Of a stretch of DNA of 7,853 bases, positions 1 to 5,411 are shown piece by piece. Position numbers and translations under genes: made by a program. The stretch's first letter is position 1; every line of letters begins with the position of its first letter. Under the pieces are notes generated by a model, which saw only the letters and a program-made list of their open reading frames with translations, had not been told where the DNA came from and did no database searches. The DNA comes from Nanobdellota archaeon (GTDB taxonomy: Archaea; Nanobdellota; Nanobdellia; Pacearchaeales; GW2011-AR1). The stretch is taken from assembly GCA_018830845.1 (NCBI GenBank), contig JAHJRS010000031.1:1-7853 (forward strand), written 5' to 3'.

Positions 1-99
1 CTCTATGTCTGATTTTCCAGGGGGGATTTCCATTTTTAATCCTTTCAAATAAACCTTTGCCGTCTCCTCTAAATCCTTGAGTTTAAATTTTTGAATCAT
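1..99 (-). CDS. N-terminal fragment of a probable GNAT-family acetyltransferase
   Basis: An ATG at 99 opens a frame of 33 codons that runs off the left edge without a stop. The peptide begins MIQKFKLKDLEETAKVYLKG. This resembles the first strand and first helix of GNAT N-acetyltransferases, which often open with a pattern like MIRKxxxxDLEEIAKLY. The acetyl-CoA binding motif would lie beyond the window, so the family is an inference from a short N-terminus. No clear Shine-Dalgarno sequence precedes the ATG. The place where a leaderless TATA box should sit (about 125) is occupied by a copied tRNA 3' end. The gene may therefore be read from the tRNA promoter upstream. An internal ATG (residue 23) is a less likely start. 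That a gene starts here is moderately sure; the function is tentative. Confidence 0.55.
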   Translation of the reverse strand, partial: MIQKFKLKDLEETAKVYLKGLKMEIPPGKSDIE

Positions 100-113
100 T
101 CTCTTTTTCCAAA

Positions 114-133
114 AATGTGAGGGACAGGATTCG
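114..133 (-). repeat. Detached copy of the tRNA-Leu 3' end
   Basis: These 20 bases are identical to 207-226, the 3' end of the intact tRNA-Leu gene. On the minus strand they hold part of the T-loop, the T-stem 3' strand, the acceptor 3' strand (CCCTCAC), the discriminator A and two further T. Similarity stops sharply at 134: the bases that would form the 5' T-stem and the rest of a tRNA are absent, so this is not a functional tRNA. It lies 14 bases ahead of the start of the acetyltransferase-like gene. It could be a remnant of a duplicated or interrupted tRNA gene, or an attachment-site scar. Confidence 0.8.
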
Positions 134-208
134 GCGTCGTGAACAAGTCACTCGCTGCATTTTCTGCTTCGCAAAAAACACAAACCATCGGTTCGAATCA
201 AACCCGAA

Positions 209-292
209 TGTGAGGGACAGGATTCGAACCTGCGAAAGGCATAAGCCACAGGATCTTAAGTCCTGCCCGTTTGACCACTCCGGCACCCCCAC
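209..292 (-). tRNA. tRNA-Leu, anticodon UAA
   Basis: A complete 84-base class II tRNA can be folded by hand. The acceptor GTGGGGG pairs with CCCTCAC (one G-T). The 3-bp D-stem CCG/CGG encloses a loop with the conserved GG. The anticodon stem CAGGA/TCCTG holds the loop CTTAAGA, giving anticodon TAA at 258-256, which reads UUA and UUG. A variable region of 15 bases contains a GGC/GCC hairpin, as expected for Leu. The T-arm is GCAGG-TTCGAAT-CCTGT. The discriminator is A73, the usual leucine identity base, and CCA is not encoded. No intron is seen. A weak AT box (AAATTT, 315-320) is centred about 25 bases upstream of the 5' end. A better TATA-like box lies further out at 431-440, before a copied 5' fragment. 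Confidence 0.95.
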
Positions 293-388
293 ATTACTTG
301 TGCCGTTCTCCTACAAATTTCGTCGGAGGCAATTCGCCGTTCCGATTTTGAGGAAGGGTTGATAAGGGAAACCTCGGGTTCCCATTAT

Positions 389-405
389 TCCGGCACCCCC
401 ACATT
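389..405 (-). repeat. Detached copy of the tRNA-Leu 5' end
   Basis: These 17 bases are identical to 279-295. On the minus strand they comprise AAT followed by the first 14 tRNA bases: acceptor 5' strand GTGGGGG, then TG, then the start of the D-arm CCGGA. Identity ends abruptly after CCGGA, and what follows toward the intact tRNA has no D-loop, anticodon arm or T-arm. The fragment lies a normal distance downstream of the best TATA-like box in the area (431-440), as if this were the original gene start. It cannot make a tRNA by itself. Confidence 0.8.
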
Positions 406-430
406 GATTAAAAAATTAACAAGGGGCAAC

Positions 431-440
431 TTAAAAATTT
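431..440 (-). promoter_or_regulatory. Candidate tRNA promoter (TATA box)
   Basis: On the minus strand this reads AAATTTTTAA. Its centre lies about 26 bases before position 409, so transcription could start about 7 bases ahead of the copied tRNA 5' end at 402, a usual leader for an archaeal tRNA. It is stronger than the AAATTT at 315-320 that precedes the intact tRNA. The call rests on position and base content only; the segment is AT-rich, so chance is possible. Confidence 0.4.
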
Positions 441-473
441 ACCTATTTGCCTACTTATTTACAACAACAATTC

Positions 474-483
474 TTTTAAATTT
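474..483 (+). promoter_or_regulatory. TATA box of the lipoprotein gene
   Basis: TTTTAAATTT is centred about 24.5 bases before the ATG at 502, which matches the leaderless spacing of other genes here. If used, the transcript would begin near 502 and exclude the ATG at 490. A second candidate, ACTTATTT at 453-460, would instead start a transcript near 482 and keep the upstream ATG. Confidence 0.4.
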
Positions 484-501
484 GAAGTTATGAAAAATTC
501 T

Positions 502-1335
502 ATGAAAAAAATAAAAAATACGCTATTTGCTCTTGCAATGGCTCCTTTGATTTTTTATGGATGCGGTGAGCAAAAGTATTCGCAGATAGAAACATCTGAA
601 AATACAATTGAGGAAAAGGCGGAAATATTTGAACCCCACCCAGAAGTGTATGATTCTCTTCAAAATAAATTTATGGAAAGGCCTGGTGGAATAGAAGAGA
701 AAATTATAAACAAAAATCTAACTCACTTGAACAAAAAAGAATTTTGGAAATACAAGGTTGTTGACAGCGTTGAAACCTATTCTAATTTCAGAAATTTGGG
801 GGAGTTAGAAGGGGCAATTTCTCTGCTAGAGACAGTGACAATGATGAAAAGCAATTTTCAAATTCTAAAATATGTAGATGAAAAAGATGAAAAAGATGTT
901 AAAAAGGATTATTTGCCTCTGAAAAACCTAATGAATCGGTTAGATTCAATTTATGACAAAAACCGGAATTTTAGTTACAAAACACTTAAAGAAATGTATG
1001 AAGAAATAGGAAAGGGAATGAATCCAAGCTATGAAAAAACGGATTTACCCATTCAGGATGTAATCTCCGGAAAAGGGGGGGTTTGCAGGGACGTCATTTC
1101 GGCATACTATCCTTTGCTCACCTATTATGGATTTAATGTGGGTTTTAGACCGGGAGCAACTGACAGTACCGCCCACATCTGGCTTTATGTAAATCTTGGG
1201 GAAAATGAATTCTGGCTTGATCCTTCGTGGTATGGCAGAAACATGATCCCCTTTGAGAACAGGGTAAAAGAAGACCCTATTTTTAATTCCTTAAAAGAAA
1301 AATCTGTAACAAGAAAAAATTTCAAAAAAAATTAA
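502..1335 (+). CDS. Secreted lipoprotein with a transglutaminase-like cysteine-protease domain
   Basis: The N-terminus is basic, then hydrophobic (FALAMAPLIFYG), then a cysteine: a lipoprotein-type signal peptide with a relaxed lipobox (FYG-C), cysteine 21 counted from the start used here. The mature protein would be anchored outside the membrane. After an acidic linker and a helical middle region, the C-terminal third carries the transglutaminase-like triad. The cysteine is in GGVCRD (residue 195), the histidine in AHIWLYV (225) and the aspartate in FWLDPSW (240). The fold is used by peptidases, peptide N-glycanases and cross-linking enzymes, so the reaction is not fixed; a cell-wall or surface-protein hydrolase is one possibility. 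An in-frame ATG at 490 adds MKNS. I prefer 502 because it gives a compact signal peptide and fits the TATA spacing. The length is 277 residues. The gene converges with the orphan at 1344-1577. Confidence 0.85.
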   Translation: MKKIKNTLFALAMAPLIFYGCGEQKYSQIETSENTIEEKAEIFEPHPEVYDSLQNKFMERPGGIEEKIINKNLTHLNKKEFWKYKVVDSVETYSNFRNLGELEGAISLLETVTMMKSNFQILKYVDEKDEKDVKKDYLPLKNLMNRLDSIYDKNRNFSYKTLKEMYEEIGKGMNPSYEKTDLPIQDVISGKGGVCRDVISAYYPLLTYYGFNVGFRPGATDSTAHIWLYVNLGENEFWLDPSWYGRNMIPFENRVKEDPIFNSLKEKSVTRKNFKKN

Positions 1336-1353
1336 ATTCTTTTTTATTTTTTA
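1313..1353. terminator. Overlapping T-tract terminators between convergent genes
   Basis: The two stop codons are only 8 bases apart. On the plus strand, T-runs at 1340-1345 and 1347-1352 follow the lipoprotein stop. On the minus strand, T-runs from 1331-1324 and 1319-1314 follow the orphan gene's stop. Archaeal transcription commonly ends at such T-tracts without a hairpin. Each terminator lies partly inside the end of the opposing gene. Confidence 0.55.
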
Positions 1354-1577
1354 TCTTCAAACTTAATTCCCATTTCTTCAAGCCTTTTCAAATGCATCTG
1401 CATTATTTTTTCAACATTTTGAACCATTCTCAAAAGTTCAATTCTTTCGGCTGCAAGAGTGCTCAAGGCTCCCTGATGAAAACCAATTTCTGCATCCTTG
1501 CTTAATTTTGGGCCTTCAACCTTGTCTTTCTTTTTTGAAGAAATTGCTTTTTCCAACTTGTCTTTATTTATTTCCAT
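1344..1577 (-). CDS. Small conserved-looking helical protein of unknown function
   Basis: A 77-residue soluble protein with no signal peptide or membrane segment. The first 30 residues are lysine-rich and probably flexible. Residues 33-70 (FHQGALSTLAAERIELLR onward, to about EEMG) form one long amphipathic, coiled-coil-like helix with two histidines and many Leu, Met and Glu. I do not recognise the family with certainty; the FHxGALxTLxxER core looks like a conserved small archaeal protein rather than noise. Unlike most genes here it has a strong ribosome binding site, GGAGG, 6 bases before the ATG. Together with the base composition this makes the gene very likely real. It could be an adaptor or a nucleic-acid-associated factor, but nothing in the sequence decides. 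Confidence 0.8.
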   Translation of the reverse strand: MEINKDKLEKAISSKKKDKVEGPKLSKDAEIGFHQGALSTLAAERIELLRMVQNVEKIMQMHLKRLEEMGIKFEDKK

Positions 1578-1583
1578 TTTTGT

Positions 1584-1618
1584 CCTCCAAAAAAAATGGG
1601 AATAGACCTTTTAATTAA
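1584..1618 (-). promoter_or_regulatory. Shine-Dalgarno and TATA box of the 77-residue orphan
   Basis: On the minus strand GGAGG (1588-1584) stands 6 bases before the ATG at 1577, the strongest ribosome binding site in the window. A TATA-like TTAATTAA (1618-1611) is centred about 26 bases upstream of 1588. The predicted transcript would therefore begin almost at the Shine-Dalgarno itself, with a leader of about 12 bases. Confidence 0.6.
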
Positions 1619-1625
1619 TTTCCTA

Positions 1626-1988
1626 TTAGTTTCTAAAAGTATAATCCCAATTTCTGTTTCTCTTTGCCCACCTATTTGATTTGATTTTTTGTTTTAAACT
1701 TGATTTAAATGAATCACTTAGTCTCTTCACTGCAATTTTCTTCAATTGATTATTAACTCTTTGTTCAAGGCCTTTTTTGCAAATCCTGGAAGTCCTATTA
1801 TTTGAAATAAGTTTAGAAGTATTTGCATAAACTGGAAAAAAAGTTTTTCTTGGAAGATTCTTTACAAAATAGCTCGGATTTTGCAAAAAGGGGAGGGTCT
1901 GTTTTTTTGAGGTGTAAGGAACTTCAAAAATGAAATCATGCTTTAAACCCTCAAAAAAAAGAGCATAGTAGATTAGTAATGAAAACAT
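1626..1988 (-). CDS. Basic hypothetical protein, 120 residues
   Basis: I recognise no family. The N-terminus (MFSLLIYYALFF) is hydrophobic and could be a short membrane or signal segment. The remainder is strongly basic, with about six acidic residues against many Lys and Arg, and ends in an Asn/Arg/Trp-rich tail (NRWAKRNRNWDYTFRN). Such charge suggests nucleic-acid or ribosome contact, but this is a guess. Two points favour a real gene. First, 120 open codons in DNA this AT-rich is very unlikely by chance. Second, a TATA-like stretch is centred about 26.5 bases before the ATG. Against it, the composition differs from the Glu/Lys-balanced neighbours and no Shine-Dalgarno is present. It sits between trxB and the 77-residue orphan on the same strand. 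It could be a fast-evolving orphan or the remains of a larger gene. Confidence 0.5.
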   Translation of the reverse strand: MFSLLIYYALFFEGLKHDFIFEVPYTSKKQTLPFLQNPSYFVKNLPRKTFFPVYANTSKLISNNRTSRICKKGLEQRVNNQLKKIAVKRLSDSFKSSLKQKIKSNRWAKRNRNWDYTFRN

Positions 1989-2008
1989 TAATTCTTGAGT
2001 AAAATACC

Positions 2009-2020
2009 TTTTTTAAAAAT
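2009..2020 (-). promoter_or_regulatory. TATA box before the basic orphan gene
   Basis: On the minus strand the T5A6 core (ATTTTTAAAAAA) is centred 26 to 27 bases before the ATG at 1988, the leaderless geometry. It directly follows the trxB stop (2028-2026), so the orphan may be transcribed independently of trxB. The T-run may also serve as part of the trxB terminator. Confidence 0.4.
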
Positions 2021-2025
2021 TTATG

Positions 2026-2943
2026 TCATTCCTTGATTTCGCCAAGATACCTTTCCGCCTCAAGTGCGGCTTCACATCCTGTTCCCGCCGCGGTTACAGC
2101 CTGTTTGTAAAGCCTGTCCTGAACGTCGCCTGCAGCAAAAACTCCCGGGAGATTTGTTCTCCTTCTTGAATCCGTTTTTATAAAACCATAATCATCAAGA
2201 TCAACCATGCCTCCAAAAATTTTAACGTTTGGCACGTGGCCTATTGCTAAAAAAATCCCATCAATTTTATGCTCCTTTGTTTCTTCTGTTTTAGTGTCTT
2301 TTATCACAACACTCTTTAAGGGTGGCTCTCCCTTCAGTTCTGCAATTTCTGAATTCCACATAAATTCAATTTTAGGATTCTTTTTTGCTTTTTCCTGCAT
2401 AATTTTACTTGCTCTAAGAACATCTTTTCTGTGAATAACTGTGACCTTCTTTGCAAACTTTGTTAAAAATATTGACTCTTCCATCGCAGAATCGCCTCCC
2501 CCCACAACAAAAATTTCTTTGTTTTTGTAAAAAAAACCGTCACAGGTTGCGCAGGTATGAATCCCTCTTCCCTGAAAATTCTTTTCATTAGGCAAACCAA
2601 GCCATCTTGCCGACGCCCCGGTTGAGATTATTATTGATTTTGCAGAATATGTTTCTTTTCCGACCATAATTTCATATCCTTCATTTATTTTTTTAAAGCC
2701 CGTGACATTTTTTTGAATAATCTTTGTTCCGAATTTTTCGGCCTGTTTTTTCATGTTCTGCATTAAATCCGGTCCAAGAATTCCCTCTGGAAACCCGGGA
2801 AAGTTATCAACGCCTGTTGTAAGCATTAACTGGCCTCCTTCCTCTGCTCCGGTAAACATCATCGGTTTGAGTTCTGCTCTTGCAGCGTATATTGCAGCCG
2901 TCCATCCTGCTACCCCTGCCCCAATTATAATTAATTTTTCCAT
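2026..2943 (-). CDS. trxB: Thioredoxin reductase (NADPH, FAD)
   Basis: This cytosolic flavoenzyme passes electrons from NADPH through FAD and a disulfide to thioredoxin or a related protein. The 305 residues match the low-molecular-weight family. The N-terminal FAD motif is GAGVAGWTAAIYAARA (8-23), with Trp where Leu is usual. The redox-active pair is CATC (131-134) followed by DG. The NADPH Rossmann motif GGGDSAMEES lies at 148-157, and an NADP-phosphate-type HRKDVLRASK at 171-180. The C-terminal FAD motif is FAAGDVQD (269-276). No thioredoxin gene is adjacent, so the partner is unknown. The gene is divergent from adk, with a TATA box about 25 bases before the ATG and no Shine-Dalgarno. Ferredoxin- or F420-dependent relatives exist in archaea, but the HRKD...R motif favours NADPH. 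Confidence 0.95.
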   Translation of the reverse strand: MEKLIIIGAGVAGWTAAIYAARAELKPMMFTGAEEGGQLMLTTGVDNFPGFPEGILGPDLMQNMKKQAEKFGTKIIQKNVTGFKKINEGYEIMVGKETYSAKSIIISTGASARWLGLPNEKNFQGRGIHTCATCDGFFYKNKEIFVVGGGDSAMEESIFLTKFAKKVTVIHRKDVLRASKIMQEKAKKNPKIEFMWNSEIAELKGEPPLKSVVIKDTKTEETKEHKIDGIFLAIGHVPNVKIFGGMVDLDDYGFIKTDSRRRTNLPGVFAAGDVQDRLYKQAVTAAGTGCEAALEAERYLGEIKE

Positions 2944-2963
2944 AAAAACCTAAAGGCGAAAGT

Positions 2964-2972
2964 CTTTATAAG
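2964..2972 (-). promoter_or_regulatory. TATA box of trxB
   Basis: CTTATAAAG on the minus strand is centred 25 bases before the trxB ATG at 2943, predicting a leaderless transcript. It shares the 114-base divergent region (2944-3057) with the adk promoter. Confidence 0.6.
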
Positions 2973-3027
2973 ATTTGTTTAGTGTTGAAAATACTGCTTA
3001 AATTTTGCAGTTCCCCTCAAAAGAAAA

Positions 3028-3037
3028 ATACTTAAAA
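3028..3037 (+). promoter_or_regulatory. TATA box of adk
   Basis: ATACTTAAAA, preceded by a purine-rich run (AAGAAAA) that could act as the TFB recognition element, is centred 25.5 bases before the ATG at 3058. There is no Shine-Dalgarno, so a leaderless transcript is predicted. Confidence 0.6.
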
Positions 3038-3057
3038 CTTATGTTCCAAATATTGAA

Positions 3058-3594
3058 ATGGCAAAACTTTTGTTTATAGGACCTCCGGGCTCCGGAAAAG
3101 GAACGCAATGCAAGCTTCTCAAAAAATATGGTTTTTCTCATCTTTCAAGTGGAGATTTGATAAGATCTTCAACTGACCCTTTGATTGTAAAATACAGAGA
3201 GCAAGATTATCCAAAAGGACTTCTTTTAGAAGACAAACTTCTTTTTAATCTCCTTGAAAAAAGCCTTCCTAAAAATTTTGATAAATACACTTTGGACGGA
3301 TTCGTAAGAACACTCCCCCAAGCAAAATATGCCAAAAAAAAGGGACTTGTCGATTTGGTTTTTTACATTAAAGTTTATAAAAAAACCGCAATCGGGAGGA
3401 TTCTAAAAAGAAATGAAGGGCGAAAAGATGACAACCCTAAATCAATTGGGGGAAGATTTTTGGAATACCAAAACAAAACAAAACCTACCCTGGATTACCT
3501 CAAGAAAAATTTTGAATTTTATGAGATTGACGGCTCAAAGACAATTGAAGAAGTGAATAGAGAAGTTTTAAAGATTCTTGGCATCAACGAGTAA
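3058..3594 (+). CDS. adk: Adenylate kinase, short form without LID insertion
   Basis: Adenylate kinase interconverts ATP plus AMP with two ADP in the cytosol. The P-loop is GPPGSGKGTQ (8-17, catalytic Lys14). The AMP-binding site follows as LSSGDLIR (29-36) and DGFVRTLPQA (80-89). The closing arginines lie in KRNEGRKDDN (117-126). The last motif shows that the zinc or long LID domain is missing, so this is the short type (178 residues). It belongs to the bacterial/eukaryotic-like P-loop family rather than the trimeric archaeal AdkA family. The conserved proline of DGFPRT is replaced by valine at 83, which is unusual. UMP/CMP kinase activity cannot be excluded from sequence alone. The start is fixed by the TATA spacing. 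argS follows after 30 bases with its own promoter. Confidence 0.92.
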   Translation: MAKLLFIGPPGSGKGTQCKLLKKYGFSHLSSGDLIRSSTDPLIVKYREQDYPKGLLLEDKLLFNLLEKSLPKNFDKYTLDGFVRTLPQAKYAKKKGLVDLVFYIKVYKKTAIGRILKRNEGRKDDNPKSIGGRFLEYQNKTKPTLDYLKKNFEFYEIDGSKTIEEVNREVLKILGINE

Positions 3595-3595
3595 A

Positions 3596-3603
3596 TTTAT
3601 TAA
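3596..3603 (+). promoter_or_regulatory. TATA box of argS
   Basis: TTTATTAA begins two bases after the adk stop codon and is centred 25.5 bases before the argS ATG at 3625. No Shine-Dalgarno is present, so argS appears to have a leaderless transcript of its own despite the 30-base gap. Confidence 0.55.
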
Positions 3604-3624
3604 TACTATTTCCCTGCTCCATTT

Positions 3625-5328
3625 ATGAGAGAGGTTGTGTTCAAAACCATAAAAGGGGCCATTGAAAAAAATGGGGTTGAGTTTGAGGATGAAAAAATAA
3701 AATCCTTAATTGAAGTCCCGAAAGATTATTCAAAAGGAGATTTTGCCTTCCCGTGTTTTGCCCTTGCCGGAATTATGAAAATGCCTCCCCATGAAATTGC
3801 AATTGAATTAAAAAAAGAAATAGGTGCGGGCCCAATTGACTTTTCCGATATTCAAACCTTGGGGGGTTACATAAACTTTTTTATTAATCGGAAAAATTTG
3901 GCGCTGCAATTAATTCAAAAAATAAAAAAAGATAAAGACAAATTTGGGGGGAACAATTTGTTCAAAAAGGAAAAAACTATGATTGAGTTCCCGTCGCCAA
4001 ACACAAACAAGCCACTTCACCTTGGGCACTTAAGGAATATGTCTATCGGAGAAAGTCTGTCGAGAATTTCAGAATTTAACGGGGAAAAAGTTGTAAGAAC
4101 AAACCTTAACAATGACAAGGGGGTTCACATCTGCAAATCGATGCTGGCTTATCAGAAATGGGGAAAAGGAAAAGAGCCAACCAAAAAATTAAAGCCGGAT
4201 CATCTGGTCGGAGATTTTTATGTTATGTACTCAAAAAAACAAAAACTAAAGCCTGCACTTGAGAATGAAGCCCATGCACTTTTGGGAAAGTGGGAAGAAG
4301 GAGACAAAGAAACAATTAGTCTCTGGAAGAAAATGAACAAGTGGGCTCTTGATGGGTTTAGGGAAACCTACAAAAAATTTGGGATAAAGCATGACAAAGA
4401 ATATTTTGAAAGTAAAATCTACAAAAAAGGCAAAAAGATAATTCTTGAAGGTATTGAAAAAAAGATTTTTCAAAAACTAAAAGACGGCTCTGTAAAGTTT
4501 GACCTTAAAAATGAAGGCCTTGGTGAAAAATACCTTCTAAGAGCCGACGGCACCTCCCTTTACATTACGCAGGACATTTATCTTGCTTACCTTAAACAAA
4601 AAGAATTTCATTTAACAAAAAGTTATTATGTGGTTGGAAACGAGCAGGAATACCACTTTAATGTTTTGTTTAGTATTTTGAAAAAACTTAAAATTCCTCT
4701 GACAGAATTAAGGCACATCTCTTATGGGATGGTTAATCTTCCCGATGGAAAAATGAAGTCCCGTGAAGGAACCGTTGTTGATGCTGATAATTTAATTGAA
4801 AAGGTTGAAAATCTGGCGAAAAAGGAAATTTCAAAAAGAGAAAAAATTTTGAAAAAAGAACTTGAAAAAAGAGGTCATAAAATTGCACTTGCAGCAATAA
4901 AATATATGCTTTTGAAAATTGATATAAAGAAAAATCTTCTTTTTAACCCCAAAGAATCAATTTCCCTGGAAGGAAATACCGGTCCTTACTTATTGTATTC
5001 CTATGCCCGGGCAAACTCAATAATTAAAAAATCTAAAAAAGGTGAAAAAAAGAATTATGAAATTGACCTTGAAGAAAAGGAAACTGAACTTGTTTTGAAA
5101 ATTAATGAATTTCCCGAAGTGGTAAAAAAAGCGCATGATTCGCTTGACCCTTCAATTGTCGCAAACTATTCTTACGAGCTTGCAAAAATTTTCAATGAAT
5201 TTTATCATTCAATGGATGTCATTGGTTCTGAAAAAGAAGACTTCCGGCTTGACCTTGTTGAGTCCTTCAAAAATGTTTTAAAAAATTCACTTTATCTTTT
5301 GGGAATTGATGTTTTGGAGAAGATGTAA
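3625..5328 (+). CDS. argS: Arginyl-tRNA synthetase
   Basis: This class I synthetase charges tRNA-Arg in the cytosol; members of the family need tRNA to activate arginine. At 567 residues it has the normal length. The N-terminal additive domain, which contacts the tRNA D-loop, covers about 1-110. The catalytic core contains FPSPNTNKPLHLGH (122-135), where HLGH is the HIGH motif. GNEQEYHFNVL (338-348) follows, and the KMSK-equivalent KMKSREG lies at 376-382. The C-terminal DALR-type anticodon-binding domain starts near 445 with EGNTGPYLLYSYARA (449-463), a strongly conserved ArgRS signature, and ends at LLGIDVLEKM. No truncation or frameshift is seen. The start ATG is supported by the TATA box and by the family-like N-terminus. 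It is followed by psmA after 83 bases. Confidence 0.96.
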   Translation: MREVVFKTIKGAIEKNGVEFEDEKIKSLIEVPKDYSKGDFAFPCFALAGIMKMPPHEIAIELKKEIGAGPIDFSDIQTLGGYINFFINRKNLALQLIQKIKKDKDKFGGNNLFKKEKTMIEFPSPNTNKPLHLGHLRNMSIGESLSRISEFNGEKVVRTNLNNDKGVHICKSMLAYQKWGKGKEPTKKLKPDHLVGDFYVMYSKKQKLKPALENEAHALLGKWEEGDKETISLWKKMNKWALDGFRETYKKFGIKHDKEYFESKIYKKGKKIILEGIEKKIFQKLKDGSVKFDLKNEGLGEKYLLRADGTSLYITQDIYLAYLKQKEFHLTKSYYVVGNEQEYHFNVLFSILKKLKIPLTELRHISYGMVNLPDGKMKSREGTVVDADNLIEKVENLAKKEISKREKILKKELEKRGHKIALAAIKYMLLKIDIKKNLLFNPKESISLEGNTGPYLLYSYARANSIIKKSKKGEKKNYEIDLEEKETELVLKINEFPEVVKKAHDSLDPSIVANYSYELAKIFNEFYHSMDVIGSEKEDFRLDLVESFKNVLKNSLYLLGIDVLEKM

Positions 5329-5368
5329 TTTCGAGTTATTTGCCACAAAATCCACAAGTCCAAAAACC

Positions 5369-5403
5369 TTTTAAATGGGATGGGCTTAAAAATTTCATAG
5401 GAG
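5369..5403 (+). promoter_or_regulatory. psmA promoter and Shine-Dalgarno
   Basis: TTTTAAAT (5369-5376) predicts a start near 5398, giving a leader of about 14 bases that opens with AGGAG (5399-5403), 8 bases before the ATG at 5412. A second AT box, CTTAAAAATTT (5385-5395), is about 23 bases before the same ATG. Both sites lie inside the region that an upstream TTG start at 5340 would translate, which argues against that start. Confidence 0.5.
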
Positions 5404-5411
5404 ATTCTAAA

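Noticed and set aside
189..206. A second tRNA on the plus strand, suggested by GGTTCGAATC
   Set aside because: The flanking bases do not form a T-stem or acceptor and no anticodon arm is found upstream.
323..350. Hairpin followed by TTTT as a bacterial-type terminator
   Set aside because: No plus-strand gene ends here and archaeal termination generally relies on T-tracts alone; kept only as a structural observation.
83..362. Overlapping open frames on both strands across the tRNA region
   Set aside because: They run through the tRNA gene and its copied ends, have no family resemblance, and owe their openness to the G+C-raised spacers.
114..405. CRISPR array or trans-spliced split tRNA
   Set aside because: There are only two copies of each short end, with unequal spacers. 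The middle tRNA is complete, so no joining of halves is needed, and I could not draw a bulge-helix-bulge site.
2207..2953. Plus-strand open frames inside trxB
   Set aside because: Shadows of a clearly conserved gene; no promoter, ribosome binding site or recognisable motif.
5340..5411. TTG start adding 24 residues to psmA
   Set aside because: The added residues do not resemble alpha-subunit N-termini, two TATA-like boxes lie inside them, and AGGAG stands at proper distance from the ATG at 5412.
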